DNA from: Sphingobacterium lactis
Lineage (GTDB): Bacteria; Bacteroidota; Bacteroidia; Sphingobacteriales; Sphingobacteriaceae
Reading direction: 5' to 3'
DNA: 64,000 nucleotides
Assembly: GCF_011046555.1 (NCBI RefSeq)
Contig: NZ_CP049246.1
Location: 3,906,001-3,970,000, forward strand
Both the position numbers and the translations under genes were made by a program. The notes below the pieces were generated by a model that had not been told where the DNA came from, did not search any database, and saw nothing but the letters and a program-made list of their open reading frames with translations. Position 1 is the first letter of the stretch. Every line of letters starts with the position of its first letter. Shown in pieces: positions 23,470-32,233 of the stretch.

Positions 23470-24810
23470 TTATTTTTTTTCAACGATAATGGTTTCACCA
23501 CCCTTACCCGCTGTTCCTTCCAGCTGGATATTATCCAATCGGAAACCGACCTGGTTTAAGGCAGCTGAAGAAACGAATTCTAGCACGACATTATCGCCCT
23601 GCGGAATACCAGGAATAGTGACTTTATAGAACTTACCATTATCTCCGGCTGCATTCGAGATTTCTTTGCTGTCTACGTTCATGAGCACGCCATTCACCTT
23701 CACCTGAATCTGGTTCAGGTTTGCCTTGGCGCCCGCATCATACAGATTAGCAGTCAATTCATAACTTAGCGTAACGGCACCCTTATCTTTGGTATTGATC
23801 CCTGAAATGCGCACCGTTGCATCGCGGTTAGCCGGCAGCCAAATATGGGCACCATATCCTCCCGAGATGCTTCGGATATCGGCTACCTGAGCATCTTCAC
23901 GGTATTGCACAGGGGCTTTCATATCAAAATCCTTGAAATCATTGATCTTCGGTCTATTACCAGACGGATAGGTTCCATTTCCGAACGTCTCCTTAAAGAA
24001 TGTACCAGCGGAAGGCTGCACAACTTCAGGGGCTTTACCATCAAACTCCAGGACATCACGTTTCGTACGGAGGATCAGCTGCCACGTACCGTTAAACCGA
24101 CCTAAAATCCCGTATAAGCTTCCTTCACCTTGCGGTAAAATATCCTTGGCAAAGTCCGAAAAATTGCTTGAACGGACGATCAGGATTCTACCGTCCTTAT
24201 TTTTAATTTCTTCATTGGTTGTGACGTCATTGGTCGTAAAGGCATTTTTACCGCCATTCACAAAGCGGACGCCTTTGATTTCCACAAGTCGGTGGACCAT
24301 ATCGTCCGTCAGTTTATCCAATGTGACAGGTAGCGGTTTCAGGTCCTGCGGTTTCGGCCAGGAATTCATCTGCGCCTTTTCCTTGAACACTTCCCAACTG
24401 ATCCTGTTGGCCTGGCTCTTTGCCAAACCGATCTGCAACTCATCACCATATTTCAAGATGTACAGGTCTTTCAGGTTCACGAAAACTTCCTGTCCAACCT
24501 GATAGCTGCCATAAATGGCATTTTGATCCACACCAATATTAATGGCTCCAGTTTCATCCTGCAGATAAATCTGCTTATAGATATTTCCGGATTCATCATT
24601 CCCTGTCACTACCCCACGGATGATCACTTCATCGGCGATCAGTTCCGGATTTGTAATCTTTGCATAGCGCTCGCGCAATTGCTTGATCGTCGTATTGGCA
24701 AATTTACCCGTATAGGTAGGTTCCGTTAATGGAGGTGGTGTATATTCACGTTCGCAAGAAGCGAATAGTATGCTGAGTAGGCAAAAGAATAGTAGCCCTA
24801 TTTGTTTCAT
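23470..24810 (-). CDS. DUF5689 lipoprotein with C-terminal beta-sandwich module
   Basis: A 446-residue lipoprotein (LLSILFASC, Cys19). Residues about 30-245 form a DUF5689 domain: TIKQLRERYAKI, then IIRGVVTGNDESGN and IYLQDETGAINIGV, a pattern like the OB-fold nucleic-acid binding domains found beside extracellular nucleases. Residues about 270-440 form a second module, from FFKETFGNGTYP to VGFRLDNIQLEGT, which is clearly homologous to the C-terminal module of the fimbrillin lipoprotein at 27636-29051. It lies between the TonB receptor and the EEP nuclease with 12-bp gaps. A surface subunit that binds the substrate for the receptor is a reasonable inference. Confidence 0.8.
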   Translation of the reverse strand: MKQIGLLFFCLLSILFASCEREYTPPPLTEPTYTGKFANTTIKQLRERYAKITNPELIADEVIIRGVVTGNDESGNIYKQIYLQDETGAINIGVDQNAIYGSYQVGQEVFVNLKDLYILKYGDELQIGLAKSQANRISWEVFKEKAQMNSWPKPQDLKPLPVTLDKLTDDMVHRLVEIKGVRFVNGGKNAFTTNDVTTNEEIKNKDGRILIVRSSNFSDFAKDILPQGEGSLYGILGRFNGTWQLILRTKRDVLEFDGKAPEVVQPSAGTFFKETFGNGTYPSGNRPKINDFKDFDMKAPVQYREDAQVADIRSISGGYGAHIWLPANRDATVRISGINTKDKGAVTLSYELTANLYDAGAKANLNQIQVKVNGVLMNVDSKEISNAAGDNGKFYKVTIPGIPQGDNVVLEFVSSAALNQVGFRLDNIQLEGTAGKGGETIIVEKK

Positions 24811-24822
24811 TATATATCTTAT

Positions 24823-27570
24823 TTAAAATCTGTAACTCGTATTGAAAAACATGTTTATGCCCTGCATATAGAAATAGCGTGAACCGAAACGCTCTGGAAA
24901 ATTGAGATCAAGTCGTCCCTGTTCAAAACCTCCGGTGCGCAGGTCTCTATTGTTCAGGAGATTCATGACGGAAAGGTTGAAATTCAATGACCGTCGATCC
25001 TTCAGGTAAATCATCTTGCCTATGGAGGCATCTACGGTTACATTTGCATCCAAACGTTCCTGACGTGTCAACTGTTCGTAAGCGGTAATGCTCTCCGTAT
25101 AAGGATTCACGGTGGAGTAAGCAGATGCTGTTCTGCGCAGTGGCGCAGCCGACATGTAGTTCCGTCCAACAAAATTCCCACTCAACTCCAGGAACCAATA
25201 GTTATGGAAATACCGTGCAGCGACGATCCCTGCAGCCTGTGGCGTTCCGGACACATACAGATTCCGCATGTAGACGCGTTCTTCCACATCGGCCAACATG
25301 CCATTTTCCGAATTCATGGTGCCCATAGGATTGTTGCTGTAATAGTACTCACCGAGACTTCCGATAAAATCGAAGTTCCAATTTTGGTTCAGGGAATAGG
25401 TCACTGCCGCTTCCAGGCCACGATGCACCTTATCCACACCACTCATGTTATGGAAAACAAAAGTTCTTTGGGAATCATGATAATAGGCCATCCGTTCCAA
25501 CTGATCATAGAAGTTGGTCTGGAATAGACTGACACGTCCCGCCAATTTCGGCATGGAAAATACATAATTGACATCTGCATGGGCCATCTTACCACTCCCC
25601 AACCCTTTGACCACGCGGTCTGTCACCCTTGGCATAACATAGGCGCGGTCTGGAATTGGTGGCTCTGTGATGTAGGCTACATTAGACGAAATAAAATGCC
25701 TGCCATCCAGTTTATAGGTAAGTCCAGCCTTAGCCGTAAAATCTATAAAATCATGGTGCTTGCCGCGCCCATAGGAATTGTTTGGAAACCGTCCATTGCG
25801 CATATTCCCTTGGCGCGAGAAATCCGTATACCCGATCTTCATGCCGTAGTACACATCCAGGTGGCGAGCTTGAAAACTATTCGTCACCCAAGCATTCACC
25901 GTCTTGATATCCAGATCATAGTCATAACCAAAAATATCGTCCTTATACACTTTTCTGTCGGGATAGAGCAGGTCGTTCTGCTTGATTCGGTCATTCCCAC
26001 GGTTTTCACGCTCGGCAAATTTATCCAGATCCACGACAAAGTCAGCGCCCAAGAGATCATCAACCGTCTTGTATTGGTAGGATCTGGTCATCCTTCCCTC
26101 GACACCCGCGGTCAATTGGAAATTATTGTCATATAACTTATTGAACGTAGAGCTGATGGTACTTTCCAACAGATCGGAATGGCGTCGTTCAACCATGTAC
26201 AGGGCTTCGCCTTTGTACTTGGAGCGATGCTCCGGATTCATGTTCTGACGGTACAGCTCTTCCCAATTAATTTGAGTGACTCTCGGATCGCGATTCTTCC
26301 ATAGAGACGTATATTCCGCTGCGGTCAATTCATTAATGGTTGTGGTATGTTTACCGAAATTCGATGGCAGGTATCTGTAGTAATCCGGTCTCGGATCCAT
26401 GGCATTGTACCAATTGAGTGCCGAATTGCTCCATCTTCCATAATGGAGGATACCGCCCGAGGTCAGGTCAGTTTTCTCGTCGATCTTCCAGCGGTGTGAG
26501 ATAACGGCCGTTGGGTCATATGCTTTGACAACCCTGGAATTACGGATCTTACCATCCTGGTATCCCCAATTCGGATTGTAAAGGTTATCCCCAACTAGGT
26601 CGTAAACTTCCTGAAAGGAAGAGCCCTGCTGCCCGCGGACAACCGGAGAACCGAAAGTTAGTAAGGATAACGAGTGTGCACCCTCATTCCATTGCTTTTC
26701 AGCGGAAAGGGCATAGGAAAGGTTGCGGTAGGACGTTCCTGGAATATATCCCTTATCGGAGAAGCGTCCACCCACTGCACCCGTGAAGGCCCATCCCTTT
26801 TCGTTGAGCCCAGTTGAATAACTGAACATCGTACGAGCATAATAATTCCTATTGGTATAGGACATGGTGACCTTGCCACCTTTAGCAAAGGTACTGGCGC
26901 GCATATTGATATTTTCGGAACCACCAATCGTTCCGAAAGTGTAAGATCCTCCTTGATTGTAGTTGACCACATCCCCATTTCGGGTCAGGTCATTGAGTGC
27001 TCCGATGGAAGCGTAATTGAATACACGGCGGAATTGGTCATTGGCCAAAACGCCATTGATATAGGTCTGTTCGTGGAATGGGTCATAGCCCCGAACCCGA
27101 AATCGGTATGGAAATAATTTGAACCCCACCTTGTTCAGGAAAAGGTCATTCGATAGGATGACGGAAGCTTGTATATCTTGCGAACCGACATCACCTTCGG
27201 TGGTGAGCACATCATCGTCGATGATCCCCAGGACGGTCTGTACATCCATCTGGTTTTCAGCCGTCAATTCGATGACGTCCAATGTTTGTGTTTGTTCCGC
27301 TTCCAATAGGACATCCAGTTCAAACACCCTAAACCCAGCAGCTTGAATTATCAACTTATCCTGTCCCGGTTTTAGATTCACGAACACAAACTCACCTTCT
27401 TCATTTGTGGTCGTACTGAGTTTATTTTGTTCCAATAAAAGCGAGATCCCTACCAAGGGAACCTTCGTCCTTTCATGGACGACCTTCCCCGTCAACTGTA
27501 TCCCCCCTTGGGCAAATACAGTGCAGCAAAAGCCGGTTAATAGAATAAGTAGTGGTAAAATTTTGCGCAT
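24823..27570 (-). CDS. TonB-dependent receptor with N-terminal carboxypeptidase-like domain
   Basis: A 915-residue outer-membrane receptor. A signal peptide (LLILLTGFCCTVFAQG) precedes a carboxypeptidase regulatory-like beta domain (about 22-100, IQLTGKVVHERTKVPLVGIS). A plug follows from about residue 115 (IQASVILSNDLFLNKVGFKL), then a 22-strand barrel ending NTSYRF with a terminal Phe. It lacks the usual SusC sequence signature and has no SusD partner, so it is a solo receptor. It is the third gene of the nuclease locus, preceded by a 65-bp gap holding a hairpin and followed after 12 bp by the DUF5689 gene. The imported ligand is unknown; nucleic-acid breakdown products fit the context. Confidence 0.88.
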   Translation of the reverse strand: MRKILPLLILLTGFCCTVFAQGGIQLTGKVVHERTKVPLVGISLLLEQNKLSTTTNEEGEFVFVNLKPGQDKLIIQAAGFRVFELDVLLEAEQTQTLDVIELTAENQMDVQTVLGIIDDDVLTTEGDVGSQDIQASVILSNDLFLNKVGFKLFPYRFRVRGYDPFHEQTYINGVLANDQFRRVFNYASIGALNDLTRNGDVVNYNQGGSYTFGTIGGSENINMRASTFAKGGKVTMSYTNRNYYARTMFSYSTGLNEKGWAFTGAVGGRFSDKGYIPGTSYRNLSYALSAEKQWNEGAHSLSLLTFGSPVVRGQQGSSFQEVYDLVGDNLYNPNWGYQDGKIRNSRVVKAYDPTAVISHRWKIDEKTDLTSGGILHYGRWSNSALNWYNAMDPRPDYYRYLPSNFGKHTTTINELTAAEYTSLWKNRDPRVTQINWEELYRQNMNPEHRSKYKGEALYMVERRHSDLLESTISSTFNKLYDNNFQLTAGVEGRMTRSYQYKTVDDLLGADFVVDLDKFAERENRGNDRIKQNDLLYPDRKVYKDDIFGYDYDLDIKTVNAWVTNSFQARHLDVYYGMKIGYTDFSRQGNMRNGRFPNNSYGRGKHHDFIDFTAKAGLTYKLDGRHFISSNVAYITEPPIPDRAYVMPRVTDRVVKGLGSGKMAHADVNYVFSMPKLAGRVSLFQTNFYDQLERMAYYHDSQRTFVFHNMSGVDKVHRGLEAAVTYSLNQNWNFDFIGSLGEYYYSNNPMGTMNSENGMLADVEERVYMRNLYVSGTPQAAGIVAARYFHNYWFLELSGNFVGRNYMSAAPLRRTASAYSTVNPYTESITAYEQLTRQERLDANVTVDASIGKMIYLKDRRSLNFNLSVMNLLNNRDLRTGGFEQGRLDLNFPERFGSRYFYMQGINMFFNTSYRF

Positions 27571-27591
27571 ATTGCCTCTTGCCAGAAAATT

Positions 27592-27621
27592 AAAAGAATG
27601 AGGATCGAAAGATCCTCATTC
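27592..27621 (-). terminator. Internal terminator/attenuator after the fimbrillin gene
   Basis: GAATGAGGATC (27596-27606) and GATCCTCATTC (27611-27621) form a perfect 11-bp stem with a 4-nt loop. On the minus strand it is followed by TTTTAATTTT. It lies 15 bp after the fimbrillin stop and 26 bp before the TonB-receptor ATG, so it should end part of the transcripts and lower expression of the distal genes. Confidence 0.75.
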
Positions 27622-27635
27622 CTGAATATTATACC

Positions 27636-29051
27636 TTATTTTGTACCTTCCAACTTGATGTTATCCAAACGATAACCTGCGGTATTTGCAGTCGCGTTGG
27701 ATGAAACTTCTAGTACGATAGCATCAGCTTCGGCAATTCCAGTAATTGTTTGTGAACTGAATTCATTGGATGCTCCAGTTACACCTGATAGTGGATATGC
27801 TTTACCATTTACCTTAATCTCAATTGCAGTGATAGGTGCAGCTGGTGCATTTGCTGCCACATCAAAAGATAATTTCAGATCTTTAAAACCAGCAGCATTG
27901 ATACCTTCCACTTTAAAACCTGTAGTACGGCCAGCTGGTAACCAAGCATGCGCTTCCATCTGAGTCGTTCTACGGATGTCCGCATACGATGTAGGATCTA
28001 AATCGGAATATGTCACACCCTTAGCACTAAAACCTTCGTAAGTACCAAATCTGTATTTTTTGCTTCTATCTTCTACAGGAATATCACCGAAAGTCTCTAA
28101 GTAAATAGTTTGCACTGTTCCTGTTCCAGGTTCTGGTTTAGGATCAGTTTTATCTTTGATCACATTGACAGAACCACCGGAAACAGCGATCCAATCGGTA
28201 ATGGTAGCTTCACCAGTAACAATCACCTGAGGACCGGTAACCGTTTCACGAAGTGAAATGTTGTAGGCATATTTCTTACCGGATTCGTAAGTTGCTTCCG
28301 CTGGCAAAGTCCACGTGAAAGTACTTGCACCAACTGTGAATACAACCTCCTTGTTCGCGTAAGCACCTGGGATTAAAATAGCTTCCACAGTATGTGCATC
28401 CGTAGCAGCTGTAACTTTAGCCGATACATTTGCAGCCTTTGCACCTTCAGCAACTGTTCCTGTAGCCAAATCCAATGTCGAAGTCGTGTTTACCGCATTG
28501 AAGACCGTGGTCAACCCCGTTAAGGATGATACACCTGTTCCTGCAGTTACGTTCAAATCGATCTTTGCCAATTTGTGTGCAAACTCCAAATTAGCAACAC
28601 CTGACTCTTGGGTCAAATTCTTCGCATTGTCGGAATACATCACATCGATCTTTGCTAAGTCTGCTTGATTGCTTACATCAATGGATAATGCATTGTCAGC
28701 AACTGCTGCTGCATACGGGTAGTACGCAATAAAGTCCACTGCGCCACTTTCCGGATAATTGATCACATCATCCCCTGTTGCCGCAAAATTACCGTTGCCT
28801 GAAGTAACGTATTTTTTGTTCGCAGAAAGCACTTTGGAAAGACCAGTCCCCTGCTTCATGAACACCCCGATTTCGTCGTTGGCATCCCATTGCGTACCAG
28901 ACGCCTTTGTAGCAGGCTGACCAACGATTGATGATGAGAACTTCACTTCAGAACCATTCGATCCTGGTTGGTTCCTGTAATCATCTTTCTTACAAGATGA
29001 TGCTAAAGCTACAGCGGCTAAAGCAACGCTTAATAATTGTTTTGTTTTCAT
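27636..29051 (-). CDS. Fimbrillin-family lipoprotein with C-terminal beta-sandwich module
   Basis: A 471-residue lipoprotein; the signal ends ALASSC (Cys20) and continues KKDD, matching the K-(D/E)2 surface-export signal. Residues about 35-300 are a fimbrillin domain: VKFSSSIVGQPATKASGTQW, DANDEIGVFM, VDFIAYYPYAAA and LEFAHKLAKIDLNV. A Pro/Lys/Glu linker (TDPKPEPGTGT) leads to a C-terminal module of about 150 residues ending AGYRLDNIKLEGTK, shared with the DUF5689 lipoprotein. Fimbrillins form pili or surface adhesins, often after protease processing. The gene is second in the locus, 29 bp after the nuclease fusion, and is followed by a terminator-like hairpin, so it may be made in excess. 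Confidence 0.8.
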   Translation of the reverse strand: MKTKQLLSVALAAVALASSCKKDDYRNQPGSNGSEVKFSSSIVGQPATKASGTQWDANDEIGVFMKQGTGLSKVLSANKKYVTSGNGNFAATGDDVINYPESGAVDFIAYYPYAAAVADNALSIDVSNQADLAKIDVMYSDNAKNLTQESGVANLEFAHKLAKIDLNVTAGTGVSSLTGLTTVFNAVNTTSTLDLATGTVAEGAKAANVSAKVTAATDAHTVEAILIPGAYANKEVVFTVGASTFTWTLPAEATYESGKKYAYNISLRETVTGPQVIVTGEATITDWIAVSGGSVNVIKDKTDPKPEPGTGTVQTIYLETFGDIPVEDRSKKYRFGTYEGFSAKGVTYSDLDPTSYADIRRTTQMEAHAWLPAGRTTGFKVEGINAAGFKDLKLSFDVAANAPAAPITAIEIKVNGKAYPLSGVTGASNEFSSQTITGIAEADAIVLEVSSNATANTAGYRLDNIKLEGTK

Positions 29052-29080
29052 TATTATTTAATTAATTGACTGATTTCATG

Positions 29081-30646
29081 TTAATTCCAGATGGCATTAT
29101 TTATGGTTGACTTCTCTGCCGTGGAGAGCGCCGGAAAAAAGGTGTACCCGGTCAACTGCTCCAATTCGCGAACCGTCACGCGGTAGCTGTTCGGTTGAGC
29201 AGAACCACTTGTATTGACATTATCAAACTTAAACCCGATGGTATAGTAAGCCGTTCCGCGCTTGACAGCGAGCGCCTTGTAGTAATACTTTGGTTTGGCC
29301 ACTTCCTGACCGGCATTATCGCGGACATAGGTGATTGGCTGGTCCTTAGTCACCTGCAGACCGGCTCCAGTAACCACGTACATGGTATCCACACCGGAAC
29401 GTTGCATCCAGGTTCGGACTTGGTTTTCCAATTTTGCCCATACCCCTTGGTTTAAGGTGGCCTCCTGAGCCGTCATATTGGAATAATAGAAGGTGGTGGC
29501 ATTTTCTGCGCGATTCTTTGTTCGATCGGCACTTGGCAACTGATGCCCACGATCAATGCCCCCAATGCCGAACCCCTTGGATAAAAGTGGTTGGAAATTC
29601 CGGTTGATATCTGGATCGTAGCCCCATGCGTTGGTTCTGGATTGACCACCCACATAGTCCCGGCTCAATGGATAAGCTACCCATAAGGCTAATTTATTTT
29701 TCTGGTCGTACAGCATGGCAAAATTCCGCTTGGATTGGTCGGGCGTCATTTTGAAACTATATTGCAGGTCCATGCTGTTGGAAATGATCGGTAACTCAAA
29801 GTAGGAGACATTTGGTTTGGGCGTAACACCACCATCTTTACCCAATTGCACTTCATATTGGTACATGTTCCCTGCGGCATATTCCGTAGTCAGTCCAGCG
29901 ATATCCCAAGTAAAGGAATCACCTGCAACATTTCTAAAGATCATTTTTGTCATGGCATCCAACTTTCCTGGGTAGATCACCAATTCCAGGTACTTTTCAG
30001 CACCGACTTGGACCACTTTACCGGAAACAGATTTCTTCGTACTCTTTTTATTAAGTGTTGCCGTGGTTAGATCAAAATCTGCTTCCGTTTCCAGATTACT
30101 CAGCTGCGCGGTTAATCCTTCAAGGTTCTCGCCCTGCAACTTAACGCGGATTTTAGAAATAATACGTTCGAATAGTAAGTGAACAGGACCTTGAGTAGCT
30201 CCATTCGCAGCGGCACTCTTACCATAGAGGTAATCGATCTTGCTTTGCTCCTCCTGATTGGCAATATCCAGTTGACGGTTTAATTCACGTCCCGCTTGAT
30301 AAGGGTAAAAGGATACGAATTGGACGGCTTTTCCTTCTGGAAAGCGGATTTCATCCGCAGTCGATTTCGGCCTGAAATTACCAGATCTAGATGTTATAAA
30401 TTCTTTATTAAACCCCTCTTCCAAAATGGTAGAAGCGCTCAACCCGGACCCCGCGTACATGTAGATCGATATCGCATCGTTCTCATCCCACTGCGACCCT
30501 GAAACACGGGTTTGCACCTGTCCCGCAATCTTACTGCTGAATAGCACAGCTCTATCTTGCTTCACATCGATTATCGGGTTTTCCTTTCTACAGGATGTAA
30601 ACAACATCACACTCAAGGTGACATATAAAGCAATTCGTTTAATCAT
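29081..30646 (-). CDS. Fimbrillin domain fused to a NUC1-type DNA/RNA non-specific endonuclease
   Basis: A 521-residue lipoprotein (MLFTSC, Cys19, followed by RKEN). Residues about 30-270 are fimbrillin-like and closely parallel the next gene: VLFSSKIAGQVQTRVSGSQW, DENDAISIYMYAGSGLSAS, VQFVSFYPYQAG. Residues about 285-521 are a beta-beta-alpha-Me nuclease of the NUC1/NucA family: the active-site motif IDRGHQLPSADR places the general base at His368, and NQGVWAKLE supplies the metal-binding Asn399 with Glu407 downstream. Both parts are intact, so this looks like a surface-tethered nuclease rather than a pilin. It is the first gene of the locus. Nuclease activity is expected from the motifs but untested. 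Confidence 0.85.
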   Translation of the reverse strand: MIKRIALYVTLSVMLFTSCRKENPIIDVKQDRAVLFSSKIAGQVQTRVSGSQWDENDAISIYMYAGSGLSASTILEEGFNKEFITSRSGNFRPKSTADEIRFPEGKAVQFVSFYPYQAGRELNRQLDIANQEEQSKIDYLYGKSAAANGATQGPVHLLFERIISKIRVKLQGENLEGLTAQLSNLETEADFDLTTATLNKKSTKKSVSGKVVQVGAEKYLELVIYPGKLDAMTKMIFRNVAGDSFTWDIAGLTTEYAAGNMYQYEVQLGKDGGVTPKPNVSYFELPIISNSMDLQYSFKMTPDQSKRNFAMLYDQKNKLALWVAYPLSRDYVGGQSRTNAWGYDPDINRNFQPLLSKGFGIGGIDRGHQLPSADRTKNRAENATTFYYSNMTAQEATLNQGVWAKLENQVRTWMQRSGVDTMYVVTGAGLQVTKDQPITYVRDNAGQEVAKPKYYYKALAVKRGTAYYTIGFKFDNVNTSGSAQPNSYRVTVRELEQLTGYTFFPALSTAEKSTINNAIWN

Positions 30647-30988
30647 TAATTTTATAATTCTTTTTAAATTAATTATTTATTCCTTAAAGACACATGTAGC
30701 GCAATAGAATAAAATAGGTCAGTTATGTTTTCTTTTTCTGAAACAAAACTAAACACAACATGATAACTATTAATTAATAAAATATTAAGAATATATTATG
30801 ATAAGACAATTCATGAAACCTACAGTTAACATTAGATCAAAACTCCCTTAAAATCAAAAGAATACAAAACATATAATAGCCAATAAAGCCTGTTAAGTTT
30901 ATAATTATGGCACAGAGAAATTAAAAAATAGTGGAAGCATTTAAGTAATTCTGCCCAGAATAGTTAATGCATCTCATTAATTGGACAT
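30647..30988. other. AT-rich upstream region of the nuclease locus
   Basis: About 340 bp without a gene, very AT-rich. It must hold the promoter of the nuclease locus; the best candidate -7 box is at 30744-30751. I see no convincing operator, small RNA or repeat in the remainder. Confidence 0.5.
30744..30751 (-). promoter_or_regulatory. Candidate -7 box of the nuclease locus
   Basis: On the minus strand TAGTTTTG is an exact TAnnTTTG element. It would give a leader of roughly 90 nt before the ATG at 30646. No TTG is seen at the expected -33 position. Confidence 0.4.
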
Positions 30989-31012
30989 AAAAAAAGCGAC
31001 CCTAGGGTCGCT
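30989..31012 (-). terminator. Terminator of the glycosylasparaginase gene
   Basis: An 18-bp perfect palindrome, 30995-31012 (AGCGACCCT and AGGGTCGCT), followed on the minus strand by a run of T encoded by A at 30989-30995. It lies 22 bp after the stop of the gene at 31034. Confidence 0.88.
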
Positions 31013-31033
31013 CATATCTATTAGAAATTGTTC

Positions 31034-32062
31034 CTATTTATAATGGAACTTTCCTTTTTCCAGGGTATCCTGTTTTTCAGCATCACAGATGGCAAATGTA
31101 AAACCATCCTGCAAAGCATAGGAACCATATTCTCCATTTTTGTTAAGGGCAAGGAAACCCACTTGTATTTCTTTTGCGATTTCCGGTTTTTTCTTGACGA
31201 TGCGCATAACGGCTTCCTTGCAGGCCTCTTCTGGCGAATATCCTTGGCGCATCAATTCCACCACGAGGAAGCTACCTACGTTCCGAATCACTTCTTCCCC
31301 TACTCCCGTGGAAGTTGCTCCCCCCACTTCGTTATCAACATATAGGCCTGCCCCTATAATTGGACTGTCTCCCACTCGCCCATGCATCTTAAACGCCATG
31401 CCACTCGTGGTACAGGCGCCAGAAAGATTGCCGTCTGCATCAAGCGCCAGCATTCCGATCGTATCGTGGTTATATTTGTTGCCCGGCAATTTTTCCGTAG
31501 CGAATGATTTGTTCTCAATGTTCATGATGGGCTTGTAGTTTTTTTCCTTCAGCCACTCCTTCCACGCTTTTTCACCATCCTCGGTCAGCAGCTTCTCAGC
31601 CTTGAAACCATTTTCCAATGCGAATTGTCGTGCGCCATCTCCAACCAGCATGACGTGCGGTGTCTTTTCCATCACCAAGCGTGCCACTGCGATCGGGTGG
31701 GCGATGTCCTCCATCGCAGCGACTGCCCCACAGTTGCCCTTATCATCCATAATGCACGCATCCAATGTGACAAAACCATCCCTGTCCGGATAGCCACCCT
31801 TCCCTACAGTGGTATTTTTCAAATCCGCTTCAGCTACCTGTACACCCTGTTCCACGGCGTCCAATGCTCGACCATTCTTGGACAGGATTGCCCAGGCGGC
31901 CTGGTTGGCTGCAATGCCAAAATCCCAGGTTGAAATGACAATGGGTTTTCGTACTGCCTTTACCGATTTTTCCGTAGATTGGCTGGCAAGCGCTGAAGTA
32001 ACCGTTCCGACACTGACCGCGCCAAGGATACCGTGTTTGATGAATTTTCTTCTTGAATGCAT
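31034..32062 (-). CDS. Glycosylasparaginase (N4-(beta-N-acetylglucosaminyl)-L-asparaginase), exported
   Basis: A 342-residue N-terminal-nucleophile hydrolase that cleaves GlcNAc from asparagine or acts on related beta-aspartyl peptides. The precursor should self-cleave before Thr201 in YNHDTIGMLALDADG to free the nucleophile. Substrate-binding residues are visible in MHGRVGDSPIIGAGLYVD and GGATSTGVGEEVIRNVGSF. Residues 1-27 (SRRKFIKHG, then a hydrophobic stretch ending SALA) look like a Tat signal, as is common for periplasmic members of this family in Bacteroidota. It is transcribed alone and divergently from the NlpC/P60 operon. A role in glycopeptide or N-glycan catabolism is likely. Confidence 0.9.
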   Translation of the reverse strand: MHSRRKFIKHGILGAVSVGTVTSALASQSTEKSVKAVRKPIVISTWDFGIAANQAAWAILSKNGRALDAVEQGVQVAEADLKNTTVGKGGYPDRDGFVTLDACIMDDKGNCGAVAAMEDIAHPIAVARLVMEKTPHVMLVGDGARQFALENGFKAEKLLTEDGEKAWKEWLKEKNYKPIMNIENKSFATEKLPGNKYNHDTIGMLALDADGNLSGACTTSGMAFKMHGRVGDSPIIGAGLYVDNEVGGATSTGVGEEVIRNVGSFLVVELMRQGYSPEEACKEAVMRIVKKKPEIAKEIQVGFLALNKNGEYGSYALQDGFTFAICDAEKQDTLEKGKFHYK

Positions 32063-32233
32063 AGTAATACAATATTACTCATTGCTTTAATTTCCATCAA
32101 GCATTAAATCAGCTAAATTTCTGCGGAAGTTAGCTTGTGTTATTTGTAAAAAACGTAAAATAATGCTTGTTTATCCCCTAATTTTCGCATATTTATGCAG
32201 TTTTACCTATTTTGACAATTATTAAATACTAGG

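Noticed and set aside
25579..26136. 185-codon plus-strand frame within the TonB receptor gene
   Set aside because: Antisense to the barrel; Ile/His-rich composition without any family resemblance.
24823..27570. Classifying the solo receptor as SusC
   Set aside because: It lacks the SusC-specific plug pattern and a SusD partner and is shorter than the three true SusC proteins in the window.
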